Source: Dickeya undicola (GTDB lineage Bacteria > Pseudomonadota > Gammaproteobacteria > Enterobacterales > Enterobacteriaceae). Taken from it: a stretch of 64,000 bases of DNA. The stretch covers positions 23,479-87,478 of the forward strand of contig NZ_JSYG01000026.1 of NCBI RefSeq assembly GCF_000784735.1, written 5' to 3'. Every line of letters starts with the position of its first letter. The first letter of the stretch is position 1. Positions 38,859-47,351 of this stretch are shown piece by piece. The position numbers and the translations under genes were made by a program. Under the pieces are notes generated by a model. It ran no database searches. It was given only the letters and a program-made list of their open reading frames with translations, and had not been told where the DNA came from.

Positions 38859-39791
38859 TTATGATACCTCGCGGGGCGTACTCTCGCTGGCATGGGGCTG
38901 CTCGCCGGGCAGCGGCAACTGCGCGAGTTGCGCCAGCCGGGCATGATCCTGCTCGCTGTCGGGCATATAAACCAGCATTCGGTCACCGTTGCGGGAAGCG
39001 CTCCACCAGTTGATCTGCCGCAGGGTGAAAATGCCCAGTGTGGGGTGACGGAAGCGCTTGATCTTGTCATCTACACCCTGAATCTCATAGCGCTGATACC
39101 ACAACTGGCGAAATGCTTCCGAGGCGCTCAGGTAGCGCTGTAATTGTGCTTCCCAGAGTGGCTCGCCTGCGTGTTCCGTCATCTGCGCCCGAAACATCGC
39201 CACCAGGTTAGGCAACAGATCGTGCTGGTCCTCCAGCCGTTCCCGCCAGTTCGGATGGGTGAGCGCCAGCCAAATACAGTTGCGATCTTCCGCTGCCATC
39301 TGATGCAGGTCGATACCCAGTAGCCGACACCAGGCGTCGTTAAATCCCAGGATGGTAAAGCGGGCGTTGACGATCACCGCCGGAAACGGATTGAGCTGAT
39401 CAAGAATGCGCTGGCTGTCTGCGCTGATTTTCTCGCAACTGGCTTGTGCGGCGGGGGAGAACGGCAGCCCAGCCAGCATAAACAGATGCCGGGTTTCCGC
39501 TTCGTTGAATTGCAGCGCTTTGGCGATAGCAGTCAGTGTTTTGGAAGAGGCTCGAATTTCCCGGCCTTGCTCCAGCCAGGTGTACCAGGTAATTCCCACG
39601 TCCGCCAGTAGCGCCACATCTTCGCGGCGTAGCCCCGGTGTGCGCCGTTTGCGCGGCAGCGACAACCCCAGACGCAGCGGATCGAGGCTTTCACGCCGTG
39701 CGCGCAAAAACGCCCCCAGCCGTTTACGGTTATCCGGTTGCAGTGATGCAACACGGGTGTCGGTCTGTGGGGTGGGTAGCGGCATAACCAT
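38859..39791 (-). CDS. helix-turn-helix regulator with MmyB-like ligand domain
   Basis: This 310-residue transcription factor has an XRE-type helix-turn-helix (about residues 22-90, with LRREDVALLADVGITWYTWLEQG) followed by a MmyB/PAS-like ligand domain (PFPAVIVNARFTILGFNDAW). Such regulators often stand beside transporters or dehydrogenases that they repress. GGAGG lies eight bases ahead of the ATG at 39791. It is divergent from an MFS exporter gene, its likely target. Its end lies seven bases from the convergent acylase stop. Confidence 0.85.
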   Translation of the reverse strand: MVMPLPTPQTDTRVASLQPDNRKRLGAFLRARRESLDPLRLGLSLPRKRRTPGLRREDVALLADVGITWYTWLEQGREIRASSKTLTAIAKALQFNEAETRHLFMLAGLPFSPAAQASCEKISADSQRILDQLNPFPAVIVNARFTILGFNDAWCRLLGIDLHQMAAEDRNCIWLALTHPNWRERLEDQHDLLPNLVAMFRAQMTEHAGEPLWEAQLQRYLSASEAFRQLWYQRYEIQGVDDKIKRFRHPTLGIFTLRQINWWSASRNGDRMLVYMPDSEQDHARLAQLAQLPLPGEQPHASESTPREVS

Positions 39792-39913
39792 AGCGCGAAC
39801 CTCCAGATAACGCGGTGAATCGTTACAGACAGGTAGTTTCTATACCAGGATAAACAGGAACTGGTCCCCGTTTAAATTATCGATAATGCTAACTGCCTCA
39901 CAGAATTAGCACA

Positions 39914-41338
39914 ATGGGTACATCGATGAAACAGATTTCACTTTCACAGGAGCTTACCGGTATCGGCCTGATGGTGCTGCTTACCGGTCAACTGTTGCCG
40001 ATGATCGATTTTTCAATCGTTAACGTAGCACTGGAAGCGATCGCCCATTCACTTTCCGCCAGCCCGGCGGAACTGGAGCTGGTAGTGTCGGTTTATGGTG
40101 TGGCGTTTGCGGTGTCACTGGCGATGGGGGGCCGACTGGGCGATAACCTGGGGCGCCGCCGGGTGTTTATTATCGGCGTAGCGTTGTTCGGCGTGGCTTC
40201 GCTGTTGTGCGGCATCGCTCAGGCAGTATGGGTATTGCTGGCGGCCCGAGCGTTGCAGGGGGTTGGCGCGGCGCTGGTGGTGCCGCAGATTCTGGCGACT
40301 ATTCATGTCTGCCTGCGTGGGCGTGAACATGCTCGGGCGCTGGGTTTTTATAGCGCTATCGGTGGGCTGGCTTTTGTGGTTGGGCAGGTACTGGGCGGCT
40401 TTCTGATTCAACTGGACATCGCTGGTTATGGCTGGCGCAGCGTGTTTCTGGTCAATCTGCCGGTCTGCCTGCTGGTACTGCTGTTGGCCCCGTCGCGCCT
40501 GCCGGATACTCGTGGTGAAAAACCGGTGGCGCTGGATATGCCCGGTACGGTGCTGCTGTCGCTGATGTTGGCTAGCCTGCTGTTCCCGCTGGCGTTGGGG
40601 CCAATCTGGCACTGGCCGTGGTCTTGTGTTGCGGTGCTGCTGAGCAGTCTGGTGTGGTTTGCGCTGTTGTGGCGGGTGGAGCGTCGTCAGACGGCACCGT
40701 TGCTTCCGCCTGCATTATTTAGGCTGCCGGGGATTCGCTTCGGTTTATTGCTGGCATTGCTGTTTTTCTCCAGTTGGAGCGGCTTTATGTTTGCCGTTGC
40801 CTATACCCTGCAATCCGGTGCCGGTTTTACCCCGTTGCAGTCGGGCAACAGTTTTATCGGGCTGGGGTTGTCCTACTTTGTTGCATCGCTATTCAGTGGC
40901 CGCCTCACTACCCGGATTGGCAACATTGGGGTGTTGTTAACCGGATGCGCCATCCAGATGAGCGGACTGGCGCTGTTGATGGCATCGCTGGCGTGGCGCT
41001 GGCCGGTATCGGTGCTGCAATTGCTGCCCGCCACCATGATGATTGGCTTTGGTCAAGCGTTCATCGTCAGTAGCTTTTATCGCATTGGGCTGTCTGATGT
41101 GCAGACGCACCAGGCGGGCGCGGGTAGCGCGCTACTTTCTACCATGCAACAGGCGTCATTAGGGTTGGGGCCGATTGTGCTGGGTACGGTGCTGGTACAG
41201 GTGCTGCACACCAGCGGAGGGAGTTTTGCCAGCGCGTTGATTGCCACATTAATGGCGGAATGGGGACTGATGCTGGTATTGGTGCTGTGTGCATTGCGTA
41301 ATCGGGTGACACTGGCGCATCCGCGTCCCGCAGCTTGA
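39914..41338 (+). CDS. DHA2-type MFS drug/metabolite exporter
   Basis: This 474-residue inner-membrane protein has about 14 predicted helices and the MFS motif GGRLGDNLGRRR in the first loop. Motif C-like glycine-rich segments (GGLAFVVGQVLGGFLI) point to an antiporter of the EmrB/QacA class. The start at 39914 has no strong ribosome site; ATG at 39926 is an alternative. It is divergent from the MmyB-type regulator, which suggests ligand-induced efflux. The substrate is unknown. Confidence 0.82.
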   Translation: MGTSMKQISLSQELTGIGLMVLLTGQLLPMIDFSIVNVALEAIAHSLSASPAELELVVSVYGVAFAVSLAMGGRLGDNLGRRRVFIIGVALFGVASLLCGIAQAVWVLLAARALQGVGAALVVPQILATIHVCLRGREHARALGFYSAIGGLAFVVGQVLGGFLIQLDIAGYGWRSVFLVNLPVCLLVLLLAPSRLPDTRGEKPVALDMPGTVLLSLMLASLLFPLALGPIWHWPWSCVAVLLSSLVWFALLWRVERRQTAPLLPPALFRLPGIRFGLLLALLFFSSWSGFMFAVAYTLQSGAGFTPLQSGNSFIGLGLSYFVASLFSGRLTTRIGNIGVLLTGCAIQMSGLALLMASLAWRWPVSVLQLLPATMMIGFGQAFIVSSFYRIGLSDVQTHQAGAGSALLSTMQQASLGLGPIVLGTVLVQVLHTSGGSFASALIATLMAEWGLMLVLVLCALRNRVTLAHPRPAA

Positions 41339-41368
41339 TGGAGAGAGCGGCGATAAGGTTATTGAGAT

Positions 41369-41396
41369 AAAAAAATGCCAGTCGGTTGACTGGCAT
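41369..41396 (-). terminator. tpx terminator
   Basis: A nine-pair stem with a four-base loop is followed on the minus strand by seven T residues. It separates the converging MFS and tpx genes. Confidence 0.9.
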
Positions 41397-41423
41397 GGTT
41401 AACGCGGAGATTACGGGCCGAAC

Positions 41424-41927
41424 TTATTTCAGTACGGCGATAGCAGCGTCGTAATCCGGCTCAGTGGTGATCTCGTTTACCAGCTCGCTGTGCAGCACGT
41501 TGTCATTTTCGTCCAACACCACGACAGCGCGTGCAGTCAGGCCTTTCAGCGGGCCTTCAGCAATGGCTACACCGTAGTTTTCTTTGAATTCCGCACCGCG
41601 CAGGGTGGACAGCACCACCACATTGTTCAGACCTTCAGCACCGCAGAAGCGAGACTGGGCGAACGGCAGGTCAGCAGAGATGCAAACGACAACGGTGTTA
41701 TCCAGGCTGGATGCCAACTGATTGAATTTGCGCACGGATGCGGCGCATACGCCGGTATCGATACTTGGGAAAATATTCAGGACTTTGCGCTTGCCTGCGT
41801 AGTGGCTCAGCGCCACGTCAGAGAGGTCTTTGGCAACCAGTGAAAACGCCGGTGCTTTGCCGCCGACTGCCGGGAAAGATCCTGCTACCGGCACCGGGTT
41901 ACCCTGGAAATGTACATTTGTTGACAT
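41424..41927 (-). CDS. tpx: thiol peroxidase
   Basis: Tpx is a 167-residue atypical 2-Cys peroxiredoxin that reduces hydroperoxides with thioredoxin. The peroxidatic cysteine is C61 in DTGVCAAS and the resolving cysteine C95 in SRFCGAEG. The start [11 protein letters not shown] matches E. coli, with GAAGGAC ahead of the ATG; an upstream ATG would add five residues. It lies downstream of mpaA on the same strand with a 55-base gap. Confidence 0.97.
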   Translation of the reverse strand: MSTNVHFQGNPVPVAGSFPAVGGKAPAFSLVAKDLSDVALSHYAGKRKVLNIFPSIDTGVCAASVRKFNQLASSLDNTVVVCISADLPFAQSRFCGAEGLNNVVVLSTLRGAEFKENYGVAIAEGPLKGLTARAVVVLDENDNVLHSELVNEITTEPDYDAAIAVLK

Positions 41928-41982
41928 GCTTACGTCCTTCATTACAGGTGGTTAACATGTCGTTCAGTGTAGGGCAACATGA

Positions 41983-42714
41983 TCAACATTGGTATAAAAA
42001 ATTATGGGTCAGTAGCCGGGTCAAGGCGGTCAAATAGCGGTGATTGGCGCTGTCGGCAGCAATCACCGGCAACTCGGCGGTGATACAGTGCAGGTCGCGC
42101 TCGGCACACCAACTGCCAAAGGAACCCGGTGTCGGGTATCCCACGCTGTCGACCTGCGGCAGCGCGAATTCACGCGCCAGCCAGCCGCCAAGCTGAGAAC
42201 TCAGGGGGTCATCAATGCAGGCTAGCGGTTCATGAAAGGACACCACCCACGGCGGCGCTAACTGGTCGATCAGGCGGCACAACGCCTGGGTTTCTGGCTC
42301 GGAGCCGGGGCTATCACCGGTGGAGAGCTGCACGTCGCGCACCGGGGTGTCTTCACTCCAGCGGTAGAGGGTGCCATCCGGCTGCCAGTTGGCGGCTGGG
42401 AAATTACGGTTGAGATCAACGCCACTGGCGTTGGCACGCAGGCCCAGCTGGCAGCCATCCGGGTTGACCGCCAGCACCACATGATGCGCCCGGCTGCCCG
42501 GCGGTAGCGAACGCAACGCACAGGAGAGCGCCACTACCGATGCGGTTTCGTCGCCGTGCGTACCGGCAAGGATCAACCCGCTGTGTTTCCCTTCCACCTC
42601 TGCCGGAAACCACAGCAGCGGTGCGCCCAGTCGTGAACGGCCATACTCCAGTCCGGGGGCAGCAAAGAACCCGCGCTCGGTACGGGGGCGGTAAAGAAAC
42701 TCAGCGTCTGTCAT
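41983..42714 (-). CDS. mpaA: murein peptide amidase A
   Basis: MpaA is a cytosolic M14-type zinc amidase that cuts the gamma-D-Glu-meso-diaminopimelate bond of recycled murein tripeptide. The zinc ligands H53, E56 (AGTHGDE) and H161 (SFHEP) and the catalytic E214 (CITAELP) are present. NPDGCQLGLRANASGVDLNR is the substrate region. The start at 42714 gives 243 residues, against 242 in E. coli, and AGGAT precedes it. Divergent mppA next door encodes the binding protein for the same tripeptide. Confidence 0.94.
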   Translation of the reverse strand: MTDAEFLYRPRTERGFFAAPGLEYGRSRLGAPLLWFPAEVEGKHSGLILAGTHGDETASVVALSCALRSLPPGSRAHHVVLAVNPDGCQLGLRANASGVDLNRNFPAANWQPDGTLYRWSEDTPVRDVQLSTGDSPGSEPETQALCRLIDQLAPPWVVSFHEPLACIDDPLSSQLGGWLAREFALPQVDSVGYPTPGSFGSWCAERDLHCITAELPVIAADSANHRYLTALTRLLTHNFLYQC

Positions 42715-42943
42715 GGCGGCATCCTGAACAGTAGTCGGCAATGTTTTGCCTGATGATAACAAAAATCCATGTTGGCGGTGGACGCTTGTCCGAAATCGCG
42801 GGGCGCTCCGCAAACCGCTATTGCGCCACTGGCTGGAGGGACCTGTTTGAGACTATGATAACTGCCAGCCTGATAACGATTTTTTCAGTAGATATGCCCT
42901 AAATACTTTGGGGTGCCGGGTAGCTTAGGTTTAAGGACACAAC

Positions 42944-44575
42944 ATGCAATTTCGTTATTCCGCAGTTTCCGTGGGCGTGATTTCCGCCGTCCTGATGACA
43001 GCTTTGATAACCCCGGCGGGTGCGGCGCAGGTTCCTCCTGGTACGGTTCTGGCGGACCGACAGGAAATTGTCCGTCATATCAAGGATGAACCGGCTTCGC
43101 TAGACCCGATTAAAGCGGTGGGGTTGCCAGAGATTCAGGTGATTCGCGATCTGTTCGAAGGGCTGGTGAATCAGGATGCTCAGGGTAACCCTATTCCCGG
43201 CGTCGCCCAGCGTTGGCAGACTAACGACAACCGCACCTTTATTTTTACGCTGCGCCCTGATGCGCGCTGGTCGAACGGCGATCCGGTAACCGCTAAGGAT
43301 TTTGTCTACAGCTGGCGGCGGCTGGCGACGCCGCAAAATACCTCGCCGTTTAGCTGGTTCATCCGGCTGGCGGGGATCGTCAATGCGGATGATGTCCTGT
43401 CTGGCAAGCTGCCTGCTGACAAGCTGGGGGTGATCGCGGTTGACGATCACACGTTAAAGGTACAACTGAGTAAGCCGGTGCCTTATTTTATTAACCTGAT
43501 GGCTAATTTCAGCCTTTACCCAGTGCACCAGGCCACGATAGAAAAATACGGTAATGAGTGGACCAAACCGGGCAATCTGGTCGGCAACGGTGCCTTTGTG
43601 CTTCACGACCGTGTAGTCAATGAAAAACTGGTACTGGTGCCGAATAACCATTACTGGGATCACGCCAATACCCGGTTGACGCAGGTGACCTTCGTGCCAA
43701 TCAATCAGGAATCGAATGCTGCCAAGCGTTATCAGGCGGGTGATATCGATATCACCGAGTCGTTTCCCAAGAATCAGTACCAGAAACTGCTGAAGGACTT
43801 GCCGGGGCAGGTCTTTACCCCTGAGCAGCTCGGTACTTATTACTATGCGTTCAACACACAACGCGCGCCGACCAACGATGTGCGGGTACGTAAGGCGCTG
43901 TCTTATGCCATCGACCGTAAGATTATCGCCGAGAAAGTGTTGGGCACCGGCGAAAAACCGGCCTATCGTTTTACGCCGGATGTCACTGCCGGGTTCAAAC
44001 CACAGCAGGGACAGTTACAGCAGTATTCGCAGGCTGAACTGGATATGCAGGCCAAAGCGCTGATAACGGCGGCCGGTTATGGCCCGTCCAGACCGCTGAA
44101 ACTGACGCTGTTGTACAATACGCAGGAAGTGCATCAAAAAATCGCCATTGCGGTTGCGTCGATGTGGAAAACCAAACTGGGCGTAGACGTGAAACTGGTG
44201 AATCAGGAATGGAAAACCTATATCGACAGCCGTAATACGGGGAATTTTGATGTCATACGTGCCTCATGGATTGGTGATTACAACGAACCGTCTACCTTCC
44301 TGTCACTGCTAACCGCCAGTCATAGCGGTAACATCGCCCGCTTCAACAACGCCGATTATGATCGGCTGATGGCGGATACCGCCGGGCAGACTGACCGCAA
44401 GGTACTGAACGAAGATTACAACCACGCGGAGCAGATTTTGGCGGAGCAAGCGCCAATTGCGCCGATTTATCAGTACACCAATGGGCGGTTGATTAAACCT
44501 TGGGTGAAAGGCTATCCCATCACGAATCCTGAGGATGTCGCCTACAGCCAGACGCTCTATATTTTGAAACACTGA
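42944..44575 (+). CDS. mppA: murein tripeptide-binding protein MppA
   Basis: MppA is the periplasmic receptor that passes murein tripeptide to the Opp importer. The 543-residue protein has a signal peptide (cleavage near AGAAQ) and a cluster C binding fold. It is closer to MppA than to OppA in stretches such as HIKDEPASLDPIKAVGLPE and RASWIGDYNEPSTFL. AAGGAC precedes the ATG. It is divergent from mpaA, which degrades the same peptide. Confidence 0.93.
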   Translation: MQFRYSAVSVGVISAVLMTALITPAGAAQVPPGTVLADRQEIVRHIKDEPASLDPIKAVGLPEIQVIRDLFEGLVNQDAQGNPIPGVAQRWQTNDNRTFIFTLRPDARWSNGDPVTAKDFVYSWRRLATPQNTSPFSWFIRLAGIVNADDVLSGKLPADKLGVIAVDDHTLKVQLSKPVPYFINLMANFSLYPVHQATIEKYGNEWTKPGNLVGNGAFVLHDRVVNEKLVLVPNNHYWDHANTRLTQVTFVPINQESNAAKRYQAGDIDITESFPKNQYQKLLKDLPGQVFTPEQLGTYYYAFNTQRAPTNDVRVRKALSYAIDRKIIAEKVLGTGEKPAYRFTPDVTAGFKPQQGQLQQYSQAELDMQAKALITAAGYGPSRPLKLTLLYNTQEVHQKIAIAVASMWKTKLGVDVKLVNQEWKTYIDSRNTGNFDVIRASWIGDYNEPSTFLSLLTASHSGNIARFNNADYDRLMADTAGQTDRKVLNEDYNHAEQILAEQAPIAPIYQYTNGRLIKPWVKGYPITNPEDVAYSQTLYILKH

Positions 44576-44717
44576 GTGGCGAGCGATGGTTAAGCGCGAT
44601 ATTACGCGTGCGCTTCGCTCAGGCTCGTTGCATACGGCGGAGGATGCATCCCTTTCCGATTGCAGTCATTGATGCAGACAGTAAGATGGACGCCGTGTAC
44701 ATAGAGGGAGGTAACCT

Positions 44718-45704
44718 GTGGAAGTGACTGAAAGTAGAGCTATCCGACACACTGGTGCCGTCTTTACCTGTCAGTTGGACGGCAGGGGCGGCATTCTGCC
44801 GCTAGTGGAGAACGCGCTGGGTGAGGAGGCGCTCCTGCCTGCCTGGCTGCATCTTGATTCGACACAACCGGCCAGCGTGCGCTGGCTGCATGAAACTACC
44901 CTGTTGCCGGATAGCGTGCGTAACGCGCTGGCGGGGGAGAGTGCTCGTCCTCGCGTAGTACGGCTTGGTGAAGGCACGCTGGTGACCCTGCGCAGTATCA
45001 ATTACAACCCGAATGCCCGGCCGGATGAGCTGGTGGCGATTCGGGTGTTTATCTCTGATCGCCTGATTGTCTCCACCCGACGTCGTAAAGTGGCGGCGAT
45101 TGATGAGGTGCTGAGCGACCTGAAAGAGGGCAATGGACCTGCCAACAGCGGCGATTGGATGGTGTCTATCGCCGAGGCGTTAACGGATCACACCAGTGAA
45201 TTTATTGATGAGCTGCACGAAAAAATCATTGATCTGGAGGATGCGCTGCTGGAACAACGTATCCCGCCGCGTGGCGAACTGGCGCTGATTCGCAAGCAAC
45301 TGATCGTATTACGTCGCTACATGACGCCGCAGCGTGATATTTTCTCGCGCTTGTCCGGCGAGAAGTTTGGCTGGATGCAGGATGACGACCGCCGTCGTAT
45401 GCAGGAGATTGCCGAGCGTCTTGGTCGCGGTCTGGAAGATTTGGACGCCAGTATCGCGCGAACCACCGTCATTGCCGATGAAATCACCACGTTGATGACC
45501 GACGCCATGAACCGGCGCACTTATACCATGTCGCTGCTGGCGATGGTTTTCCTGCCTACTACGTTTTTGACCGGGTTGTTTGGTGTCAATCTGGGTGGAA
45601 TTCCGGGAGCCAACAGTGGCATTGGATTTGGTGTATTTTGCCTGATGTTGGTGTTGTTGGTCTGTGGCGTTGCCTGGTGGTTAAAACGCAGTAAATGGCT
45701 GTGA
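44718..45704 (+). CDS. zntB: zinc transporter ZntB
   Basis: ZntB is a 328-residue CorA-superfamily inner-membrane protein that moves zinc. A large cytosolic N-terminal domain of about 260 residues with a long stalk helix precedes two C-terminal helices. The first helix ends in the family motif GVN (GLFGVNLGG). The start is a GTG at 44718 after GGGAGG. fnrS follows on the same strand, as in E. coli. Confidence 0.94.
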   Translation: MEVTESRAIRHTGAVFTCQLDGRGGILPLVENALGEEALLPAWLHLDSTQPASVRWLHETTLLPDSVRNALAGESARPRVVRLGEGTLVTLRSINYNPNARPDELVAIRVFISDRLIVSTRRRKVAAIDEVLSDLKEGNGPANSGDWMVSIAEALTDHTSEFIDELHEKIIDLEDALLEQRIPPRGELALIRKQLIVLRRYMTPQRDIFSRLSGEKFGWMQDDDRRRMQEIAERLGRGLEDLDASIARTTVIADEITTLMTDAMNRRTYTMSLLAMVFLPTTFLTGLFGVNLGGIPGANSGIGFGVFCLMLVLLVCGVAWWLKRSKWL

Positions 45705-45772
45705 GTAGTACGGCGAAATTATTGCGTGGGGTATCACACAACCGCCGGTGGTGATAAAAACCATGGCTAATA

Positions 45773-45786
45773 TTGAGCAATATCAA
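45773..45786 (+). promoter_or_regulatory. FNR box of fnrS
   Basis: TTGAGCAATATCAA has nine of ten bases of the FNR consensus TTGAT-N4-ATCAA. Its centre lies at about -41.5 to -42 from the fnrS 5' end, the class II activation position. TATCCT at 45812-45817 serves as the -10 element. Confidence 0.88.
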
Positions 45787-45821
45787 CATTCTTGGGCTAT
45801 GTCTGCGGCACTATCCTTCTC

Positions 45822-45940
45822 GCAGGTGAATGCAACGTCAAGCGATGGACGTTGCGCTCCATATTGTCTTACTTCCTTTTTTGAATTACTGCATAGCACA
45901 ATTAATTCACACCATGCCGACGTTTTGTCGGCTTTTTTTT
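45822..45940 (+). ncRNA. fnrS: FnrS, anaerobically induced Hfq-binding small RNA
   Basis: FnrS is made without oxygen under FNR control and, with Hfq, represses mRNAs of aerobic metabolism such as sodB. The sequence is strikingly close to E. coli FnrS. It opens with GCAGGTGAATGCAACGTCAA, then has the TTGCGCTCCATATTGTCTTA region and the conserved TTACTTCCTTTTTTGAATTA single-stranded segment. It ends in the hairpin at 45916-45932 with an eight-T run. The position between zntB and the next operon is also as in E. coli. The 5' end is set by homology. Confidence 0.95.
45916..45940 (+). terminator. fnrS terminator
   Basis: A six-pair GC-rich stem with a five-base loop is followed by eight T residues. 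It is also the Hfq-binding tail of the RNA. Confidence 0.93.
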
Positions 45941-46085
45941 GCCCGCGATTCCGGTTCGTGCCATGCCAGAATACGTGCTTGCGATGTGTCTGTGAATGGC
46001 GGGAGCCTTGTCTGAACAGCCGTTTTAATCAGAAATGACGGCATGACAGTGAGGGGGCATTGGCGACCGTTAAGCCGCCGATGAA

Positions 46086-47027
46086 TTAACGAATCTCCAG
46101 CACGTTCAGTCGTTCCAGCGGGCGGGCGTTGTCGTCTTCATCCTCATCCGGCTGCCAGCCGACCGGCTGTAATGGCATGTCTTCACGGTCGAACGCCAGA
46201 TCGCCGCCGTCCACCACCTCGCTGCCCTGACGAATCGATTTGAAATCGAACAGGTTGGTGTCGCACAGATGCGACGGCACCGCATTCTGCATGGCGCTGA
46301 ACATGGTTTCGATTCGGCCGGGGTAGCGTTTGTCCCAGTCACGCAGCATGTCTTTGATCACCTGACGTTGCAGGTTGGGCTGCGAGCCGCACAGATTACA
46401 CGGGATGATTGGGAACTGGCGTGCGTCGGCAAAACGCTCAATGTCTTTTTCACGGCAATACGCCAGCGGGCGGATCACCACATGTTTACCGTCGTCGCTG
46501 ACCAGTTTCGGCGGCATACCTTTCAGTTTCCCACCGTAGAACATGTTCAGAAACAGCGTTTGCAGAATATCGTCACGGTGATGACCCAGTGCAATCTTGG
46601 TGGCACCCAGTTCAGTGGCGGTGCGGTATAAAATACCGCGGCGCAGGCGTGAGCAAAGCGAACAAGTGGTCTTGCCTTCCGGAATCTTCTCTTTGACGAT
46701 GCCGTAGGTATTCTCTTCCACAATCTTGTATTCGACGCCGATGCTGTCCAGATACTGTGGCAGCACATGCTCCGGGAACCCCGGCTGTTTCTGGTCCAGA
46801 TTCACCGCTACCAGCGAGAAATCCACTGGCGCGCTTTGCTGCAGATTGCGCAGGATCTCCAGCATGGTATAGCTGTCTTTGCCGCCAGACAGACACACCA
46901 TGATCCGATCACCGTCTTCAATCATGTTGAAATCGGCAATCGCCTCGCCCACGTTGCGACGCAGACGCTTTTGCAATTTGTTGAGGTTGTACTGCTGCTT
47001 AGGTGTAACAGATTGATTTTCTGACAT
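46086..47027 (-). CDS. ttcA: tRNA 2-thiocytidine(32) synthetase TtcA
   Basis: TtcA is an iron-sulfur enzyme that thiolates cytidine 32 in certain tRNAs. The 313-residue protein has the PP-loop SGGKDS at 47-52 and the cysteine pairs C122/C125 and C210/C213 associated with cluster binding and sulfur transfer. The acidic tail (DEDEDDN) is longer than needed for the fold. In E. coli K-12 ttcA is the gene at which the Rac prophage is inserted, and here the region upstream of ttcA is accessory DNA. Confidence 0.96.
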   Translation of the reverse strand: MSENQSVTPKQQYNLNKLQKRLRRNVGEAIADFNMIEDGDRIMVCLSGGKDSYTMLEILRNLQQSAPVDFSLVAVNLDQKQPGFPEHVLPQYLDSIGVEYKIVEENTYGIVKEKIPEGKTTCSLCSRLRRGILYRTATELGATKIALGHHRDDILQTLFLNMFYGGKLKGMPPKLVSDDGKHVVIRPLAYCREKDIERFADARQFPIIPCNLCGSQPNLQRQVIKDMLRDWDKRYPGRIETMFSAMQNAVPSHLCDTNLFDFKSIRQGSEVVDGGDLAFDREDMPLQPVGWQPDEDEDDNARPLERLNVLEIR

Positions 47028-47351
47028 TTAACGGTAACTCGTGTTCATGGGGCCGGTGCTCCAGCATTGCTGGGGGCTAAGTGTACCATTAAGTGCGCGG
47101 TAGGGGAGTCTGGTGGCACCATAAATACGAGAGGGAGAATACTTATGGCACTCCAGGCTCACTGTTTAGCGTTTCTATCCGACGATAGTTTTCTGCCGCC
47201 TGACAGGTAGCCAGCCAATCATAATATGCTCTGCTTTCTGGAATGACTTATAACGTGCCAGCTCAATCGCCAATGATACACACCTATTTTTAAATTTAGG
47301 TGTGTATCAATATAGCTATGTTATGAATAGACACATCATACATTAATTATT
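47028..47351. other. AT-rich gap between ttcA and the murein hydrolase gene
   Basis: No gene is seen in these 324 bases. They hold the ttcA promoter region and a perfect 13-bp inverted repeat with a 10-base AT loop at 47274-47309. Confidence 0.6.
47274..47309. repeat. 13-bp inverted repeat downstream of the murein hydrolase gene
   Basis: Arms TGATACACACCTA (47274-47286) and its complement (47297-47309) surround a TTTTTAAATT loop. It lies 43 bases past the minus-strand stop. It could be a terminator without a T tail, an operator or an element end. Confidence 0.6.

Noticed and set aside
45705..45821. Further small gene between zntB and fnrS
   Set aside because: Open frames here run through the FNR box and into the FnrS RNA; no ribosome site or homology.
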